Assembly: GCA_900543625.1 (NCBI GenBank)
Contig: UQSF01000015.1
Span: 1 to 53,008 of the forward strand
Reading direction: 5' to 3'
Length of the DNA stretch: 53,008 nt
DNA from: an uncultured Eubacteriales bacterium
GTDB taxonomy: Bacteria; Bacillota; Clostridia; Oscillospirales; Oscillospiraceae
Shown here: piece after piece, positions 42,219-51,053 of the stretch
Numbering within the stretch: the stretch's first letter is position 1
Layout: each line of letters starts with the position of its first letter
Position numbers and translations under genes: made by a program
Notes under the pieces: model-generated
What the model was told of the DNA's origin: nothing
Database searches by the model: none
Seen by the model: only the letters and a program-made list of their open reading frames with translations

Positions 42219-42256
42219 AAAAAAGCCAGCCGGAAACCGTTCCGGCTGGCTTTTTT
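42219..42256 (+). terminator. Terminator of the MBOAT-SGNH operon
   Basis: AAAAAAGCCAGCCGGAA and TTCCGGCTGGCTTTTTT, symmetric, so active in both directions. Confidence 0.92.
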
Positions 42257-42309
42257 GTGACTGTGCGGTCACTGTGCTCTCTCATGGTCCTCTCTCGACG
42301 CGATGTGTG

Positions 42310-42384
42310 TCAGCGCTTGAGGATGTACCACACAAATCCACCGCAGGCAAGGATCATACCACCGCCGACTGCTGCAAAGATCAT
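42310..42384 (-). CDS. 24-residue membrane protein
   Basis: Begins MIFAAVGGGM and ends VWYILKR, one hydrophobic helix with Gly motifs and a basic end. Behind a perfect AAGGAGG 8 bases from the ATG, with its own -10 box and a palindrome upstream. Too short for normal gene finding. The spacer 42257-42642 otherwise holds only this gene's control region. It is not KdpF by sequence. Function unknown. Confidence 0.6.
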   Translation of the reverse strand: MIFAAVGGGMILACGGFVWYILKR

Positions 42385-42450
42385 GTGTCTGCCTCCTTTC
42401 CCCCGAAAGCTCCGGCCGGTGTCCGGCCGGGGCAACAAAGTGACTTACCT

Positions 42451-42468
42451 TGAAGTTACTTCATTATA
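42451..42468 (-). promoter_or_regulatory. -10 box and palindromic operator of the small membrane protein
   Basis: Minus-strand TATAAT (42463-42468) runs directly into TGAAGTAACTTCA (42451-42463), a palindrome over the expected transcription start. The -35 is weak, as in activated or alternative promoters. A CCGGCCGG hairpin follows in the leader. Confidence 0.5.
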
Positions 42469-42642
42469 AGATGAACCTGCGCTAAGTTTCCGGAAAGACG
42501 CGGCAAAAACGGCACGCAGTCGTTAAGAAGGCGGAAAGAAATCGGCGCTGCGCTGCAAAGACAGTCGCGCGCGGGCGCACATTGTGCTATGCTGAACGTG
42601 GGAGCGGAGACCAAACAACGAGAGGGACAAAGAGGGGTGCTT

Positions 42643-43713
42643 ATGCAAAGAGCGAGCAAACGCGCGCCGCAGTGGCTGCGCGATCTGGGTGTTTTCATTC
42701 TTGTCATGGGCGGCGCGGTCGGCATTTGTATGCTGCTGTCGGCGTGCTATGACGACAACAATCCGTTTGCCACGTCGGTGTTTATTCTGGCGGTGGTGCT
42801 CATCTCGCGCTTTACCAACGGCTATCTGCCCGGCGTGCTGGCGGCGGCGGTCGGCGTGGTGGGCGTGAACTATCTGTTTACCTACCCGTTTCATGAGTTC
42901 AATCTCTCCATCGACGGCTACCCGCTGACGTTTGCGGTCATGCTGGTCGTGAGCGTGCTCGTGAGCACCCTCACCACGCAGATCAAGCGGCAGGAGCAGC
43001 TGCGCTACGAGGCGGAAAAGGACCGCATGCGCGCCAATCTTCTGCGCAGCGTCTCGCACGATATCCGCACGCCGCTCGCGGCGATCATGGGCCTGAGTGC
43101 AACGGTCGAGGAGGGCGAAACGCTCTCGGACGAGGGGCGCGGCATGGTCGAGGAGATTCGCCAGAACGCGCAGTGGCTGCTGCACCTGTCGGAGAACATC
43201 CTGTCCGTCACGCGCTTCAGCGAGGAGGGCGTCGTCATCGAGAAGTCGGACGAGGTCGTCGAGGAGATCGTCGGCAGTGCCATCCGGCGCTTTCGCAAAA
43301 ACTGCGCCACGGACATCCCCATCGCGGTCACAAAGCCGGAGGAGATCCTGCTCGTGCCGATGGACGCCACGCTCATTGAGCAGGTGCTGCTGAATCTGCT
43401 GGAAAACGTCGCCCGGCACAGCCCGTCGGCGACGGAGATCTTCATCGAGATCCGCGACGAGGGCAGCCGCGTCTGGCTGACCGTGGCGGACAACGGCGAC
43501 GGCATCCCGCCGCAGCTGCTCGGCGTGCTCTTTGACGGCTATCTGCCGCTCGGCGCGGTGGAAGCGTCCGACCGCAGCCGGCACATGGGCATCGGCCTGA
43601 GCGTCTGCCGCGCGATCGTGCGCGCGCACGGCGGGGAGATCTATGCAAGAAATCGAGTCGGCGGCGGCGCGGAATTCCGCTTCTGGCTGCCGGCGGAGGA
43701 GGGACACACATGA
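42643..43713 (+). CDS. KdpD-like sensor histidine kinase lacking the KdpD/Usp domains
   Basis: 356 residues from the ATG at 42643 after AGAGGGG. An N-terminal DUF4118 membrane module (about four helices, 15-115) as in KdpD, then HisKA with VSHDIRTPLAAIMGL and HATPase with NLLENVARHS, ADNGDGIPP and MGIGLSVCRAIV. The N-terminal cytoplasmic KdpD and Usp domains of full KdpD are missing. No kdpFABC transporter is in view, so its target may differ from potassium uptake. Confidence 0.88.
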   Translation: MQRASKRAPQWLRDLGVFILVMGGAVGICMLLSACYDDNNPFATSVFILAVVLISRFTNGYLPGVLAAAVGVVGVNYLFTYPFHEFNLSIDGYPLTFAVMLVVSVLVSTLTTQIKRQEQLRYEAEKDRMRANLLRSVSHDIRTPLAAIMGLSATVEEGETLSDEGRGMVEEIRQNAQWLLHLSENILSVTRFSEEGVVIEKSDEVVEEIVGSAIRRFRKNCATDIPIAVTKPEEILLVPMDATLIEQVLLNLLENVARHSPSATEIFIEIRDEGSRVWLTVADNGDGIPPQLLGVLFDGYLPLGAVEASDRSRHMGIGLSVCRAIVRAHGGEIYARNRVGGGAEFRFWLPAEEGHT

Positions 43714-44414
43714 TCCGCAACAAAATCATCATCGTCGAGGACGATCCCGGCATCAGCAAATATCTGCAGGCGGCGCTGCGCGGCCACGATTACGAGCCCA
43801 TGCTCGCGACCGACGGCAAGACGGCGCTGGAGATGATCGCCTCGCACTGCCCGGATCTGCTGCTGCTGGATCTCGGTCTGCCGGATATGGACGGCAGCGA
43901 GATCATCCGCTCCGTCCGTTCGTGGAGCCGCATGCCGATCATCGTCATCTCGGCGCGCAGCGCGGAGCTCGATAAGGCCGCCGCGCTCGACATGGGGGCG
44001 GACGACTACCTCACCAAGCCCTTCGGCACGGTGGAGCTGCTGGCGCGCATCCGCACGGCGCTGCGCCACACGCGCACCGACGGCACGAGCGACGCGCTGG
44101 CCATGACGGGGGAGTACCGCGTGGGCGACCTGTGCGTGGACTACAACAAGCACCGCGTCTATCTCGCCGGAGAGGACACGCACCTGACGCCGAACGAGTA
44201 TAAGATCGTCGCCTTGCTCGGCCGCCACGCCGGGCAGGTGCTCACGTATAAATCCATAATGAAAGAGCTCTGGGGTCCCGGCGTCGGCGGGGACAACAAG
44301 CTCCTGCGCGTGCACATGGCCAACATCCGCCGCAAGATCGAGCCGAACCCGGTCGAGCCGCAGTATATCTTCACCGAGGTCGGTGTCGGCTACCGCATGG
44401 CCGACAGCCACTGA
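43710..44414 (+). CDS. KdpE-like OmpR-family response regulator
   Basis: 234 residues; overlaps the kinase stop by 4 bases. Receiver with IIIVEDDPGISK, phosphoacceptor Asp in LLLLDLGLPDMDG and Lys in YLTKPFGTVELL. The winged-helix domain has LTPNEYKIVALLGRH and a C-terminal EVGVGYRM. Most like KdpE in the receiver and the RxxSWS region. Cognate partner of the preceding kinase. Confidence 0.9.
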   Translation: MIRNKIIIVEDDPGISKYLQAALRGHDYEPMLATDGKTALEMIASHCPDLLLLDLGLPDMDGSEIIRSVRSWSRMPIIVISARSAELDKAAALDMGADDYLTKPFGTVELLARIRTALRHTRTDGTSDALAMTGEYRVGDLCVDYNKHRVYLAGEDTHLTPNEYKIVALLGRHAGQVLTYKSIMKELWGPGVGGDNKLLRVHMANIRRKIEPNPVEPQYIFTEVGVGYRMADSH

Positions 44415-44429
44415 GCCCATATCGAGACA

Positions 44430-44462
44430 AAAATCGCCCGGAGCTGCTGCTCCGGGCGTTTT
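44430..44462. terminator. Bidirectional terminator
   Basis: CGCCCGGAGC and GCTCCGGGCG around TGCT, with T-runs on both sides, between the convergent response regulator and secreted-protein genes. Confidence 0.88.
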
Positions 44463-44478
44463 GGTGTTTTGGGGTGCT

Positions 44479-46479
44479 TTAGTTTGCCGTGATCGTGATG
44501 CTGCGGGAGATGGACTTTGCCATGTCGTTGCCGCCGAGGATGTAGGCGGTCTGGCGGTACGTGCCGGGCTCAGTGGGCGCCTTGCTGCTGATGTACAGCC
44601 TGTGTGTGTCCGTCGTGCCGATGTAGCGGTAGTGCACGCCGTCCTGATTGTGGGCGGGGGTGTCACCGCGCATGAGCGTGGCGCCAAGCGGGCTGCTTTC
44701 CAGCTCACCGGTGGTGTAGGTCGTCCGGTCGTTATCCCAGGTCAGGCTTGCACCGGTGGCGCGCATCTTCACGACGAGCGTGCCCGTGCCGACGCCGGTC
44801 TTGTAGTTCGGGTTGGACGTGATCGCCGTCACGAGGTACATGCCCGCGCGGTTCGGCGAGCCGATGGCCACGCGCGTGCTGTCAAACACGCCGGGGATCT
44901 TGTTGACCACCTTGAGCAGCTCCGTGAACGAGGAGATGTCGATGTTGAAGATCTTCAGGAACTTGGCGAGGTCATCCGTCGGCTTTTCGAGCTGCTGCAA
45001 CAGCGCGCGCAGCTCGCCGAGGGTCATGCCGTCGTTGAGGATGTCCGTGAGCGTCTTGCCGCAGAGGAGCTTGACGACCGGGTCGATCTTTTCCAGTGCC
45101 TCCGGGGAGAGGATGCTCTCCGGCAGCTGCAGGTAGATCGCGCCCTTGACGTTGCTGGTCACGCCGCTGTAGACCTTGAAGATGGTGAAGTCGCCCTCCG
45201 GCTTCGTGGTGACATACTGCTGCGTGGTCGGCTTCTCGTCATAGAAGATCGCGGCGGACTTGACGTGCACGCGCACGAACGCCTTGTTCACCGTGAGCGT
45301 ACCCTCGACCGCGTCGCAGCCGAGATAGTCGGCCGTGGTCGGGAAGCTCGCGCGGATCTGCTGGTTTTCACCGGCGCCGATGCTCGGCGCGGTGTAGTCA
45401 ATGCCGAATTTCACCGTGCCGCCCTCGACCGGATACCAGTCATCGTGCGTCAGGAGATCGTGCTCGCTGCTGCCGGTGCCGTAGTACTCGACGACCATGC
45501 TCTGGGCAGCGGCCTCCTTGCTCACGGAGGTCTGCGACCAGTCGATGAGCTTGTCGAGGATCTGCGTGCGCATGGCGGCGGCGTCCTTCGTGTAGCTGAG
45601 GGAGACACCCTCCTTGAGCACGATCTTCGCCTGCGTGCGCGCGTCGACCAGCGTCACGGAGACGATGGTGTCCTCGCCGTTTGCGGTGAGCTTGACGTTG
45701 TACGTGCCGGCGGTGATGGCATCGTGCCAATAAGCTCTGGCCCAGCCGCCTTCGAGCGGCGTGTAGTCTTCGAGGTACGGCCAGAGCTTTGCCTTCGACT
45801 CGTAGGTCACGGTCACGTCGCTGACGTCCGTGCCGGGCAGGACGGCGGCGACGATGGCGGCGCGCAGCGCGTCAAAGTCGATCTTGCCGTCGGCGGTATA
45901 GGTCATGTTGAGCGTGTAGGTGCCGGGTTCGCCCTCGGTCGTGTCGGCCGCGGTGCTCGGTGCGGCATCCGGCGCGGTGTCGGTGCCGGTGTCCGGCGTC
46001 ACGGCGGGATCAGCACCCGGCGCGGCGTCCGGTGTCACGGACGGGGCTGCGGCATCCGCCGCAGGAAAAGCCAGCTTCGTGAACGTGTAGACCGTGCTCG
46101 TCCCCTCAATGCGCACGGCGTAGCTCTGTGCGGCCGATTCGCTGTTGAGCGCGGGATAGCTCGCGTTGAGGCGGTCGCGGAAGAAGCTTCCGGTGGTGTC
46201 AAAGCCGTTGACCGGCGTCCACTTGACGGCGTAGTCCGACAGGATGCTGGTCGCGCGGTATTCCCATTGCTGGCTGCCGACCTCGTCATAATTGCTCAGC
46301 AGGGTCTGGCTGAGCAGGTCGTTGACGTCTGCTCCGGCGGGGATGTAGGCCGCGCCGTCGTGGCCGGCCGGGACCGCACTCGCGGCGGAGACCGGCAGCT
46401 GGAATGCGGCGAGTTGGCCGAACAGCAGCACAGCCAGCAGCAGGGCAAGAATTCTGGTTGCGTGTTTGCGGAATGTCAT
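44479..46479 (-). CDS. Secreted surface protein of unknown function
   Basis: 666 residues from the ATG at 46479, about 10 bases after GGAGG. Signal peptide (ILALLLAVLLFGQLAAF, cut near VSAAS). After about residue 130 comes a low-complexity Ala/Pro/Asp/Thr linker (VTPDAAPGADPAVTPDTG), followed by several beta-rich, Ig/MBG-like segments (TAGTYNVKLTANGED, GVGTGTLVVKM, PTEPGTYRQTAYI). No LPxTG motif or surface-layer domain is visible. Probably an extracellular structural or binding protein. Confidence 0.6.
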   Translation of the reverse strand: MTFRKHATRILALLLAVLLFGQLAAFQLPVSAASAVPAGHDGAAYIPAGADVNDLLSQTLLSNYDEVGSQQWEYRATSILSDYAVKWTPVNGFDTTGSFFRDRLNASYPALNSESAAQSYAVRIEGTSTVYTFTKLAFPAADAAAPSVTPDAAPGADPAVTPDTGTDTAPDAAPSTAADTTEGEPGTYTLNMTYTADGKIDFDALRAAIVAAVLPGTDVSDVTVTYESKAKLWPYLEDYTPLEGGWARAYWHDAITAGTYNVKLTANGEDTIVSVTLVDARTQAKIVLKEGVSLSYTKDAAAMRTQILDKLIDWSQTSVSKEAAAQSMVVEYYGTGSSEHDLLTHDDWYPVEGGTVKFGIDYTAPSIGAGENQQIRASFPTTADYLGCDAVEGTLTVNKAFVRVHVKSAAIFYDEKPTTQQYVTTKPEGDFTIFKVYSGVTSNVKGAIYLQLPESILSPEALEKIDPVVKLLCGKTLTDILNDGMTLGELRALLQQLEKPTDDLAKFLKIFNIDISSFTELLKVVNKIPGVFDSTRVAIGSPNRAGMYLVTAITSNPNYKTGVGTGTLVVKMRATGASLTWDNDRTTYTTGELESSPLGATLMRGDTPAHNQDGVHYRYIGTTDTHRLYISSKAPTEPGTYRQTAYILGGNDMAKSISRSITITAN

Positions 46480-46548
46480 TGTGAATGAACCTCCTATTCC
46501 GGTATTTCTGTGGGGTCGTGTCCGATGTGGGTTTCCAGACACACCTGC

Positions 46549-46577
46549 ATTATACGGTATATTTCCGGACTTTTCAA
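46549..46577 (-). promoter_or_regulatory. Promoter of the secreted protein gene
   Basis: Minus-strand TTGAAA (46572-46577) and TATAAT (46549-46554) separated by 17 bases. Confidence 0.8.
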
Positions 46578-46660
46578 GAATTTTGGCAAAAATGTATCAA
46601 TAAACTTAATATGTATAAAAATTTCATGTGCATTAACTTAAATATGCACCCAATGAAAGA

Positions 46661-46693
46661 GAAAAACACCCGCCCGCATTTGCGGACGAGTGT
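46661..46693 (-). terminator. Terminator of the plsC-like gene
   Basis: On the minus strand ACACTCGTCCGCA pairs, with G-U pairs, to TGCGGGCGGGTGT, followed by TTTTTC. Confidence 0.75.
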
Positions 46694-46708
46694 TCGGTGC
46701 GGCGTTTT

Positions 46709-47509
46709 TCACTTTCCCAGTGCGGCGCGCATTTTGCCGCAGATGTCCTCCGTGAGCGCGTTGGTCGTGGTGGCCTTGACGGTCTCGGCGGGGATGACCT
46801 CGCGGATGCGCACATACACGTGCGAACGCCGCCAGGGGACGTTGCGCGCGATGCGCTCCGTGCCCTCGACCGTGCCGACCACGATGGGGACGCCGGCCTT
46901 CTGCGCGATCTTGAGCGAGCCCGCGTGCCACGGCAGCAGCTCGCCGCTTTTGCTGCGCGTGCCCTCGGGGTAGATGGCGAACGAGCACACGTGCGCGCGG
47001 ATGAGATTGGCGGCGGCGTTGATGGTGGTCAGGGCGTTGCGCGCGTTTTCGCGGTCGATCGGCAGAAAGCAGCACCGGCGCACGAACGGGCCGATGACGA
47101 ACTTGCGCATATTCGACGGCTTGGACACGAACGCCAGCGGCCAGCGCCGCAGCACCCACCACTGCACCATGGGGTCAAAGTTCGAGCGGTGGTTGCTCAC
47201 GAAGAGAAACTCCGAATCCGTCGGGACCTTTTCGAGCCCCTCGACGTGGATCTTGATGCGGCAGAGCGCGAGGATCCAGCCGTCGAGCGCCAGCGTCAGC
47301 GCAAGGTAAAACGGGCTGATGCGGTCATACATCCTGTTCGGCCCGGCAAAGAGCGAGCACACGAACATCAGCAGCACGTACACAAGGTTCGCCGCCACGA
47401 AGCAGCCGAGCAGCACGGGCAGCAGCCACCAGTAGCTGAGCGCGGGAGACAAAAAATAAATCACCGCAGTGCTGAGCACGGCGGGAACAAGCATCAGATA
47501 ATAGAGCAT
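46709..47509 (-). CDS. 1-acyl-sn-glycerol-3-phosphate acyltransferase (PlsC-like)
   Basis: 266 residues from the ATG at 47509. Two or three N-terminal helices, then the acyltransferase motifs VSNHRSNFDP (HX4D), FLPIDRENA and IYPEGTRSKSG, and PIVVGTVEGTE. It acylates lysophosphatidic acid to phosphatidic acid in phospholipid synthesis. The long N-terminal membrane segment is more than in the shortest PlsC proteins. Confidence 0.88.
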   Translation of the reverse strand: MLYYLMLVPAVLSTAVIYFLSPALSYWWLLPVLLGCFVAANLVYVLLMFVCSLFAGPNRMYDRISPFYLALTLALDGWILALCRIKIHVEGLEKVPTDSEFLFVSNHRSNFDPMVQWWVLRRWPLAFVSKPSNMRKFVIGPFVRRCCFLPIDRENARNALTTINAAANLIRAHVCSFAIYPEGTRSKSGELLPWHAGSLKIAQKAGVPIVVGTVEGTERIARNVPWRRSHVYVRIREVIPAETVKATTTNALTEDICGKMRAALGK

Positions 47510-47547
47510 GGCCGGACACCTTTCCACACGGGATGTGACGAAATCCT

Positions 47548-47588
47548 GTCAATAGTCATTGACGGCTGGGTATCACATCCATTATAAT
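47548..47588 (+). promoter_or_regulatory. Promoter of the yhhN-like gene with overlapping inverted repeat
   Basis: TTGACG (47559-47564) and TATAAT (47583-47588), 18 bases apart. GTCAAT (47548-47553) and ATTGAC (47558-47563) form an inverted repeat over the -35 box, a plausible operator. Confidence 0.6.
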
Positions 47589-47673
47589 TACTGTACGGGA
47601 CCGTGTCAATGAACGGGGTGTAAACTTGCGCGGATCTCGAAATTTTTCGATCAGAGATAGGATGGATAATGAG

Positions 47674-48333
47674 ATGATCGTATTGAAATGGTTATTCCCG
47701 GTGTTTTTGGCGGCGCTCGCCGTCGTGCACCTCATCAGCTGCTGGCGCGGCGATGACGATCTGCGCAAGCCGACGAAGGTCGCGCTGATGCCGGTCGTCG
47801 CGCTGACGTACCTCGCCTTTGCCAACACGCCGTCGCTTTGGGTGGTCGCCGGCCTGCTGTTCGGCTGTCTGGGCGATCTGTTTCTGCTGCGGCCGCTGCA
47901 GAAGCATTTCTTCGCCCTCGGCACGGCGTCGTTCTTCCTCGGCCACGTGTGCTACCTTGTGCACATCTACACGACCTATGCCGTGCATGTGCGCTGGTTC
48001 TGGATCGTGCTCGTGTGCGCGGCCTATGCCGCGGGCATCGTGGTCGTCTATAAGGGCAGCCGCAAGAGCATCCCGCGCGCCCTGCGTCCGCTGGCGCTGG
48101 CGTACATGGTCATGCTCTGCACGCTGAGCATCAGCGTGTTCCTGCCGCTGGTGACGGCGTTCACGTGGGGCAAGCTCGCGTCGTTTCTCGGCGCGTCGTT
48201 CTTCCTCGCGTCCGACGGCGTGCTGTGCGACATGCTCTTCATCAAGAAGGCCGAGCCGACCAAGCAGAACTTCGCCGTCATGGGCACGTACATCCTTGCG
48301 CAGGTGCTGCTGACCATGGGCTTTGCATTCTGA
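47674..48333 (+). CDS. YhhN/TMEM86-family membrane protein (lysoplasmalogenase-like)
   Basis: 219 residues from the ATG at 47674, 8 bases after AGGATGG; the frame also allows starts at 47662 and 47626. About eight helices. The family's conserved acidic residues are visible in FGCLGDLFLL and FLASDGVLCDMLF. Characterised members hydrolyse the vinyl-ether bond of lysoplasmalogen; many anaerobic Clostridia make plasmalogens, which fits. Confidence 0.82.
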   Translation: MIVLKWLFPVFLAALAVVHLISCWRGDDDLRKPTKVALMPVVALTYLAFANTPSLWVVAGLLFGCLGDLFLLRPLQKHFFALGTASFFLGHVCYLVHIYTTYAVHVRWFWIVLVCAAYAAGIVVVYKGSRKSIPRALRPLALAYMVMLCTLSISVFLPLVTAFTWGKLASFLGASFFLASDGVLCDMLFIKKAEPTKQNFAVMGTYILAQVLLTMGFAF

Positions 48334-48350
48334 GCCGGCACAAATCATCG

Positions 48351-48389
48351 AAAAAACGGGGCGCTCCGGTCGCGAGTGTCCCGTTTTTT
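48351..48389 (+). terminator. Terminator of the yhhN-like gene
   Basis: AAAAAACGGG and CCCGTTTTTT close an inner GCGCT/AGTGT stem. Confidence 0.85.
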
Positions 48390-48430
48390 GTACAGTCGTG
48401 GAAAATAATTTAAAAAACTGTTAGAACCGC

Positions 48431-48459
48431 TTTACATTTGTCGGAAAAAGCAATACAAT
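48431..48459 (+). promoter_or_regulatory. Promoter of the lone GntR gene
   Basis: TTTACA (48431-48436) and TACAAT (48454-48459), 17-base spacer. Confidence 0.65.
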
Positions 48460-48499
48460 CTGTAGCATTACCAATGGTCTCAAGGGGGAAGAGAGCATT

Positions 48500-49231
48500 A
48501 TGAAAGCAAATGAAAGGGACAGCAGGACAGAGCAGGAGCGGTTCATCGACCGCATGCTCAAGGAGATCCTCGGCGGGCAGCGCAATCCGGGCGACCGGCT
48601 GCCCACGGAGAGCGAACTGGCCGCGCAGTACGACCTGCGCAAGACGAACGTACACCTTGCCCTGAAAGAGCTGGAGCGGCTCGGCTTTCTGGAGATCGTG
48701 CCGCGCCACGCGACGTATGTCGCACCCTATTGGGAGCGGGCAAATCTGGAGACGCTGGCGGTCATCATGACGCACGGCGGCACGCCGCATCCGGAGCTGG
48801 TGGACGCGTTTCTGGAGCTGCGCGAAATGGTCGCGCTCGGCTGGTTCTGCTGGGTAGGGCGCCGCCCGGACGCGGCGCAGATGCAAAAGCTGTACGGTCT
48901 GCTCGCGCAGATGGACGCCATCGCCTACGTGCCCGACGGCGACAAGGCGGCGTTTCTGGAACTGCTCAATGCGTTTCTGGTGTGCATGTTCCGCGAGTCG
49001 GACAACATGATCTTTCGCGTCATGCTGCGCTCGACGCGCGAGCTTGCACACGTGGCGTACTACATGGTGGCCTACACGCTCGATATGCAGGAGCTGTGCA
49101 GGGTCTACCGTGCGGTGCTTGACGGACTGACGGACGGATGCGTGCCCGAGGCGATCGCCTGCTGGAGCGCGTGGAGCGACCGGGTCACGCTGCGCTACCG
49201 CGAGGCGCTCGAGCAGCTGCAGAGCGCATGA
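48500..49231 (+). CDS. GntR-family (FadR-like) transcriptional regulator
   Basis: 243 residues: winged helix at about 12-80 (GDRLPTESELAAQYDLRKTNV, then a wing HATYVAPYW) and a helical C-terminal ligand domain. The C-terminal part is FCD-like but divergent, with fewer recognisable metal ligands than the regulator at 2413. It is monocistronic and no obvious target gene is next to it. Confidence 0.82.
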   Translation: MKANERDSRTEQERFIDRMLKEILGGQRNPGDRLPTESELAAQYDLRKTNVHLALKELERLGFLEIVPRHATYVAPYWERANLETLAVIMTHGGTPHPELVDAFLELREMVALGWFCWVGRRPDAAQMQKLYGLLAQMDAIAYVPDGDKAAFLELLNAFLVCMFRESDNMIFRVMLRSTRELAHVAYYMVAYTLDMQELCRVYRAVLDGLTDGCVPEAIACWSAWSDRVTLRYREALEQLQSA

Positions 49232-49248
49232 CCGGCCGCTGCCCCGGC

Positions 49249-49277
49249 GGGCGCAAAGGCTACGAGGTTCTTTGACA
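49249..49277 (+). repeat. Right-end fragment of the dispersed element (copy D)
   Basis: GGGCGCAAAGG then CTACGAGGTTCTTTGACA, matching the last 29 bases of the full elements. It is bracketed by GCTGCCCCGGCGGG on both sides (49238-49251 and 49284-49297). The rest of the element seems deleted between the terminator arm and hairpin 4. Confidence 0.7.
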
Positions 49278-49284
49278 AACCGGC

Positions 49285-49329
49285 TGCCCCGGCGGGACAA
49301 AATGTCCCGCCGGGGCAATCGTTTTTTTT
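49285..49329 (+). terminator. Terminator of the lone GntR gene
   Basis: GCCCCGGCGGGACA and TGTCCCGCCGGGGC, then AATCG and a run of T. It lies 54 bases after the stop because the element fragment sits in between. Confidence 0.8.
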
Positions 49330-49397
49330 GCGCCGCGGTTGCGCGCGGCGTGCAGATGTGCTAAAATCAGGTAACAATACCGAAAGGGAGCGAGCCC

Positions 49398-51029
49398 ATG
49401 AAGCTGACATTTATCCGCGCCGACCACGAGGTGACCGGCAGCTGCACCCTGCTCGAGATCGGCGGGCATTACGGCCTGATCGACTGCGGCATGCAGCAGG
49501 GGCGCGACCAGTTTGAGAACATCGACATCCCCGTCCCGGCGGCGCAGATCGAGTTCGTGCTCGTCACGCACGCGCACATGGATCACACCGGCCACCTGCC
49601 GCTGCTGTATAAGCAGGGCTTTCGCGGCACGGTCTACGCAACGGAGGCGACGTGCGACCTGTGCGGCATCATGCTGCGCGACTCGGCGCACATCCAGATG
49701 TCCGAGGCCGAGTGGCGGGGGCGCAAGGCCGCCCGCGCCGGCCGCGCTGCGCCCGAGCCGCTCTATACGCTCGAGGACGCCGAGGGCGTGCTCACGCTGC
49801 TGCGCCCGTGCGCCTACGGGCAGCGCGTGCAGGTCGGGGAGAACATCATCATCCGCTTCACGGACGTCGGCCACCTGCTCGGCAGCGCGTGCATCGAGAC
49901 GTGGCTCACAGAGGGCGATGTGGAAAAGAAGATCGTCTTTTCCGGCGACATCGGCAACGTGAATCAGCCGCTCCTGCGCGACCCGCAGACCGTCTCGGGC
50001 GCGGACTATGTGCTCATCGAGTCGACCTATGGCGACCGCAGCCACGGTGAACGGCCGGATTATCTCGGCGCGCTCGCCGACTGCATCCAGCGCACGCTCG
50101 ACCGCGGCGGCAACGTCGTCATCCCGTCGTTTGCCGTCGGCCGCACGCAGGAGCTGCTGTATTTCATCCGCCAGATCAAGGACGCCGGCATGGTGCACGG
50201 CCATCCGCACTTTCCGGTCTACGTCGACAGCCCGCTCGCAAACGAGGCCACGCGCGTCTTTTTGCAGACCGACACGAGCTTTCTCGACGACGAGGCGCGC
50301 GCGCTCATCCGCAGCGGCGTCAACCCGCTGTATTTTGACGACCTGCACACCGCCGTCTCCAAAGAGGACTCCATGGCGCTCAACAACGACCGGACGCCCA
50401 AGGTCATCCTCTCCTCGAGCGGCATGTGCGATGCCGGGCGCATCCGCCATCACCTGAAGTATAACCTCTGGCGGCCGGAGTGCACCGTGCTCTTCGTGGG
50501 CTATCAGGCGGTGGGCACGCTCGGGCGCAAGCTCAACGACGGGGAAAAGACCGTGAAGATCTTCGGCGACGAGATCGCCGTGCACGCTGAGATCACCGTG
50601 CTGCCCGGCGTGAGCGGTCACGCGGACAAGGCCGGGCTGCTGCGCTGGCTCAACGCCATGGAGCAAAAGCCCGCGCACGTGTTCGTCAACCACGGCGACG
50701 ACGATGCGTGCACGGCGTTTTCCGCCTGCCTGCGCGAGGAATACGGCTACGAGGCCGACGCACCCTACAGCGGCAGCGCGTTTGACCTCGCCGCCGGTGT
50801 GTATACGGTCGTTGCGCCGCCGCGCCCCGTCCGGCACGACGAGCAGCGGCAGGCTGCCGCCGCCGGAAAGCGCCGCGAGAGTGCGGCCTTCGAGCGGCTC
50901 AAGCGCGCGCTCGGCGAGCTCACGGCGCTCGTGCGCCGCTGTGAAGGCTGCCCGAACAAGGGGCTCAACGCCTTTGCCGAGGAGCTTGAGCGGCTCACCG
51001 CCCGCTGGCGTGACCGCATTGCGCCGTAA
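49398..51029 (+). CDS. Beta-CASP metallo-beta-lactamase nuclease (YSH1/CPSF-like)
   Basis: 543 residues. Metal-binding THAHMDHTGHLP near residue 55, GHLLGSACIE, FSGDIGN, then the beta-CASP motif region IPSFAVGRTQELLYFI, SSSGMCDAG and the C-terminal VSGHADKAGLL and FVNHGD. This fold belongs to RNA-processing endo/exonucleases of the CPSF73 type. A C-terminal basic helical extension (about 480-543) follows. Start after AAAGGGAG. RNA substrate unknown. Confidence 0.9.
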   Translation: MKLTFIRADHEVTGSCTLLEIGGHYGLIDCGMQQGRDQFENIDIPVPAAQIEFVLVTHAHMDHTGHLPLLYKQGFRGTVYATEATCDLCGIMLRDSAHIQMSEAEWRGRKAARAGRAAPEPLYTLEDAEGVLTLLRPCAYGQRVQVGENIIIRFTDVGHLLGSACIETWLTEGDVEKKIVFSGDIGNVNQPLLRDPQTVSGADYVLIESTYGDRSHGERPDYLGALADCIQRTLDRGGNVVIPSFAVGRTQELLYFIRQIKDAGMVHGHPHFPVYVDSPLANEATRVFLQTDTSFLDDEARALIRSGVNPLYFDDLHTAVSKEDSMALNNDRTPKVILSSSGMCDAGRIRHHLKYNLWRPECTVLFVGYQAVGTLGRKLNDGEKTVKIFGDEIAVHAEITVLPGVSGHADKAGLLRWLNAMEQKPAHVFVNHGDDDACTAFSACLREEYGYEADAPYSGSAFDLAAGVYTVVAPPRPVRHDEQRQAAAAGKRRESAAFERLKRALGELTALVRRCEGCPNKGLNAFAEELERLTARWRDRIAP

Positions 51030-51053
51030 CACACTATATAATAATGCAGCAAC

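Noticed and set aside
42310..42384. The 24-residue protein as KdpF
   Set aside because: It faces away from the kinase gene, no kdpABC is adjacent, and the sequence lacks the usual KdpF pattern.
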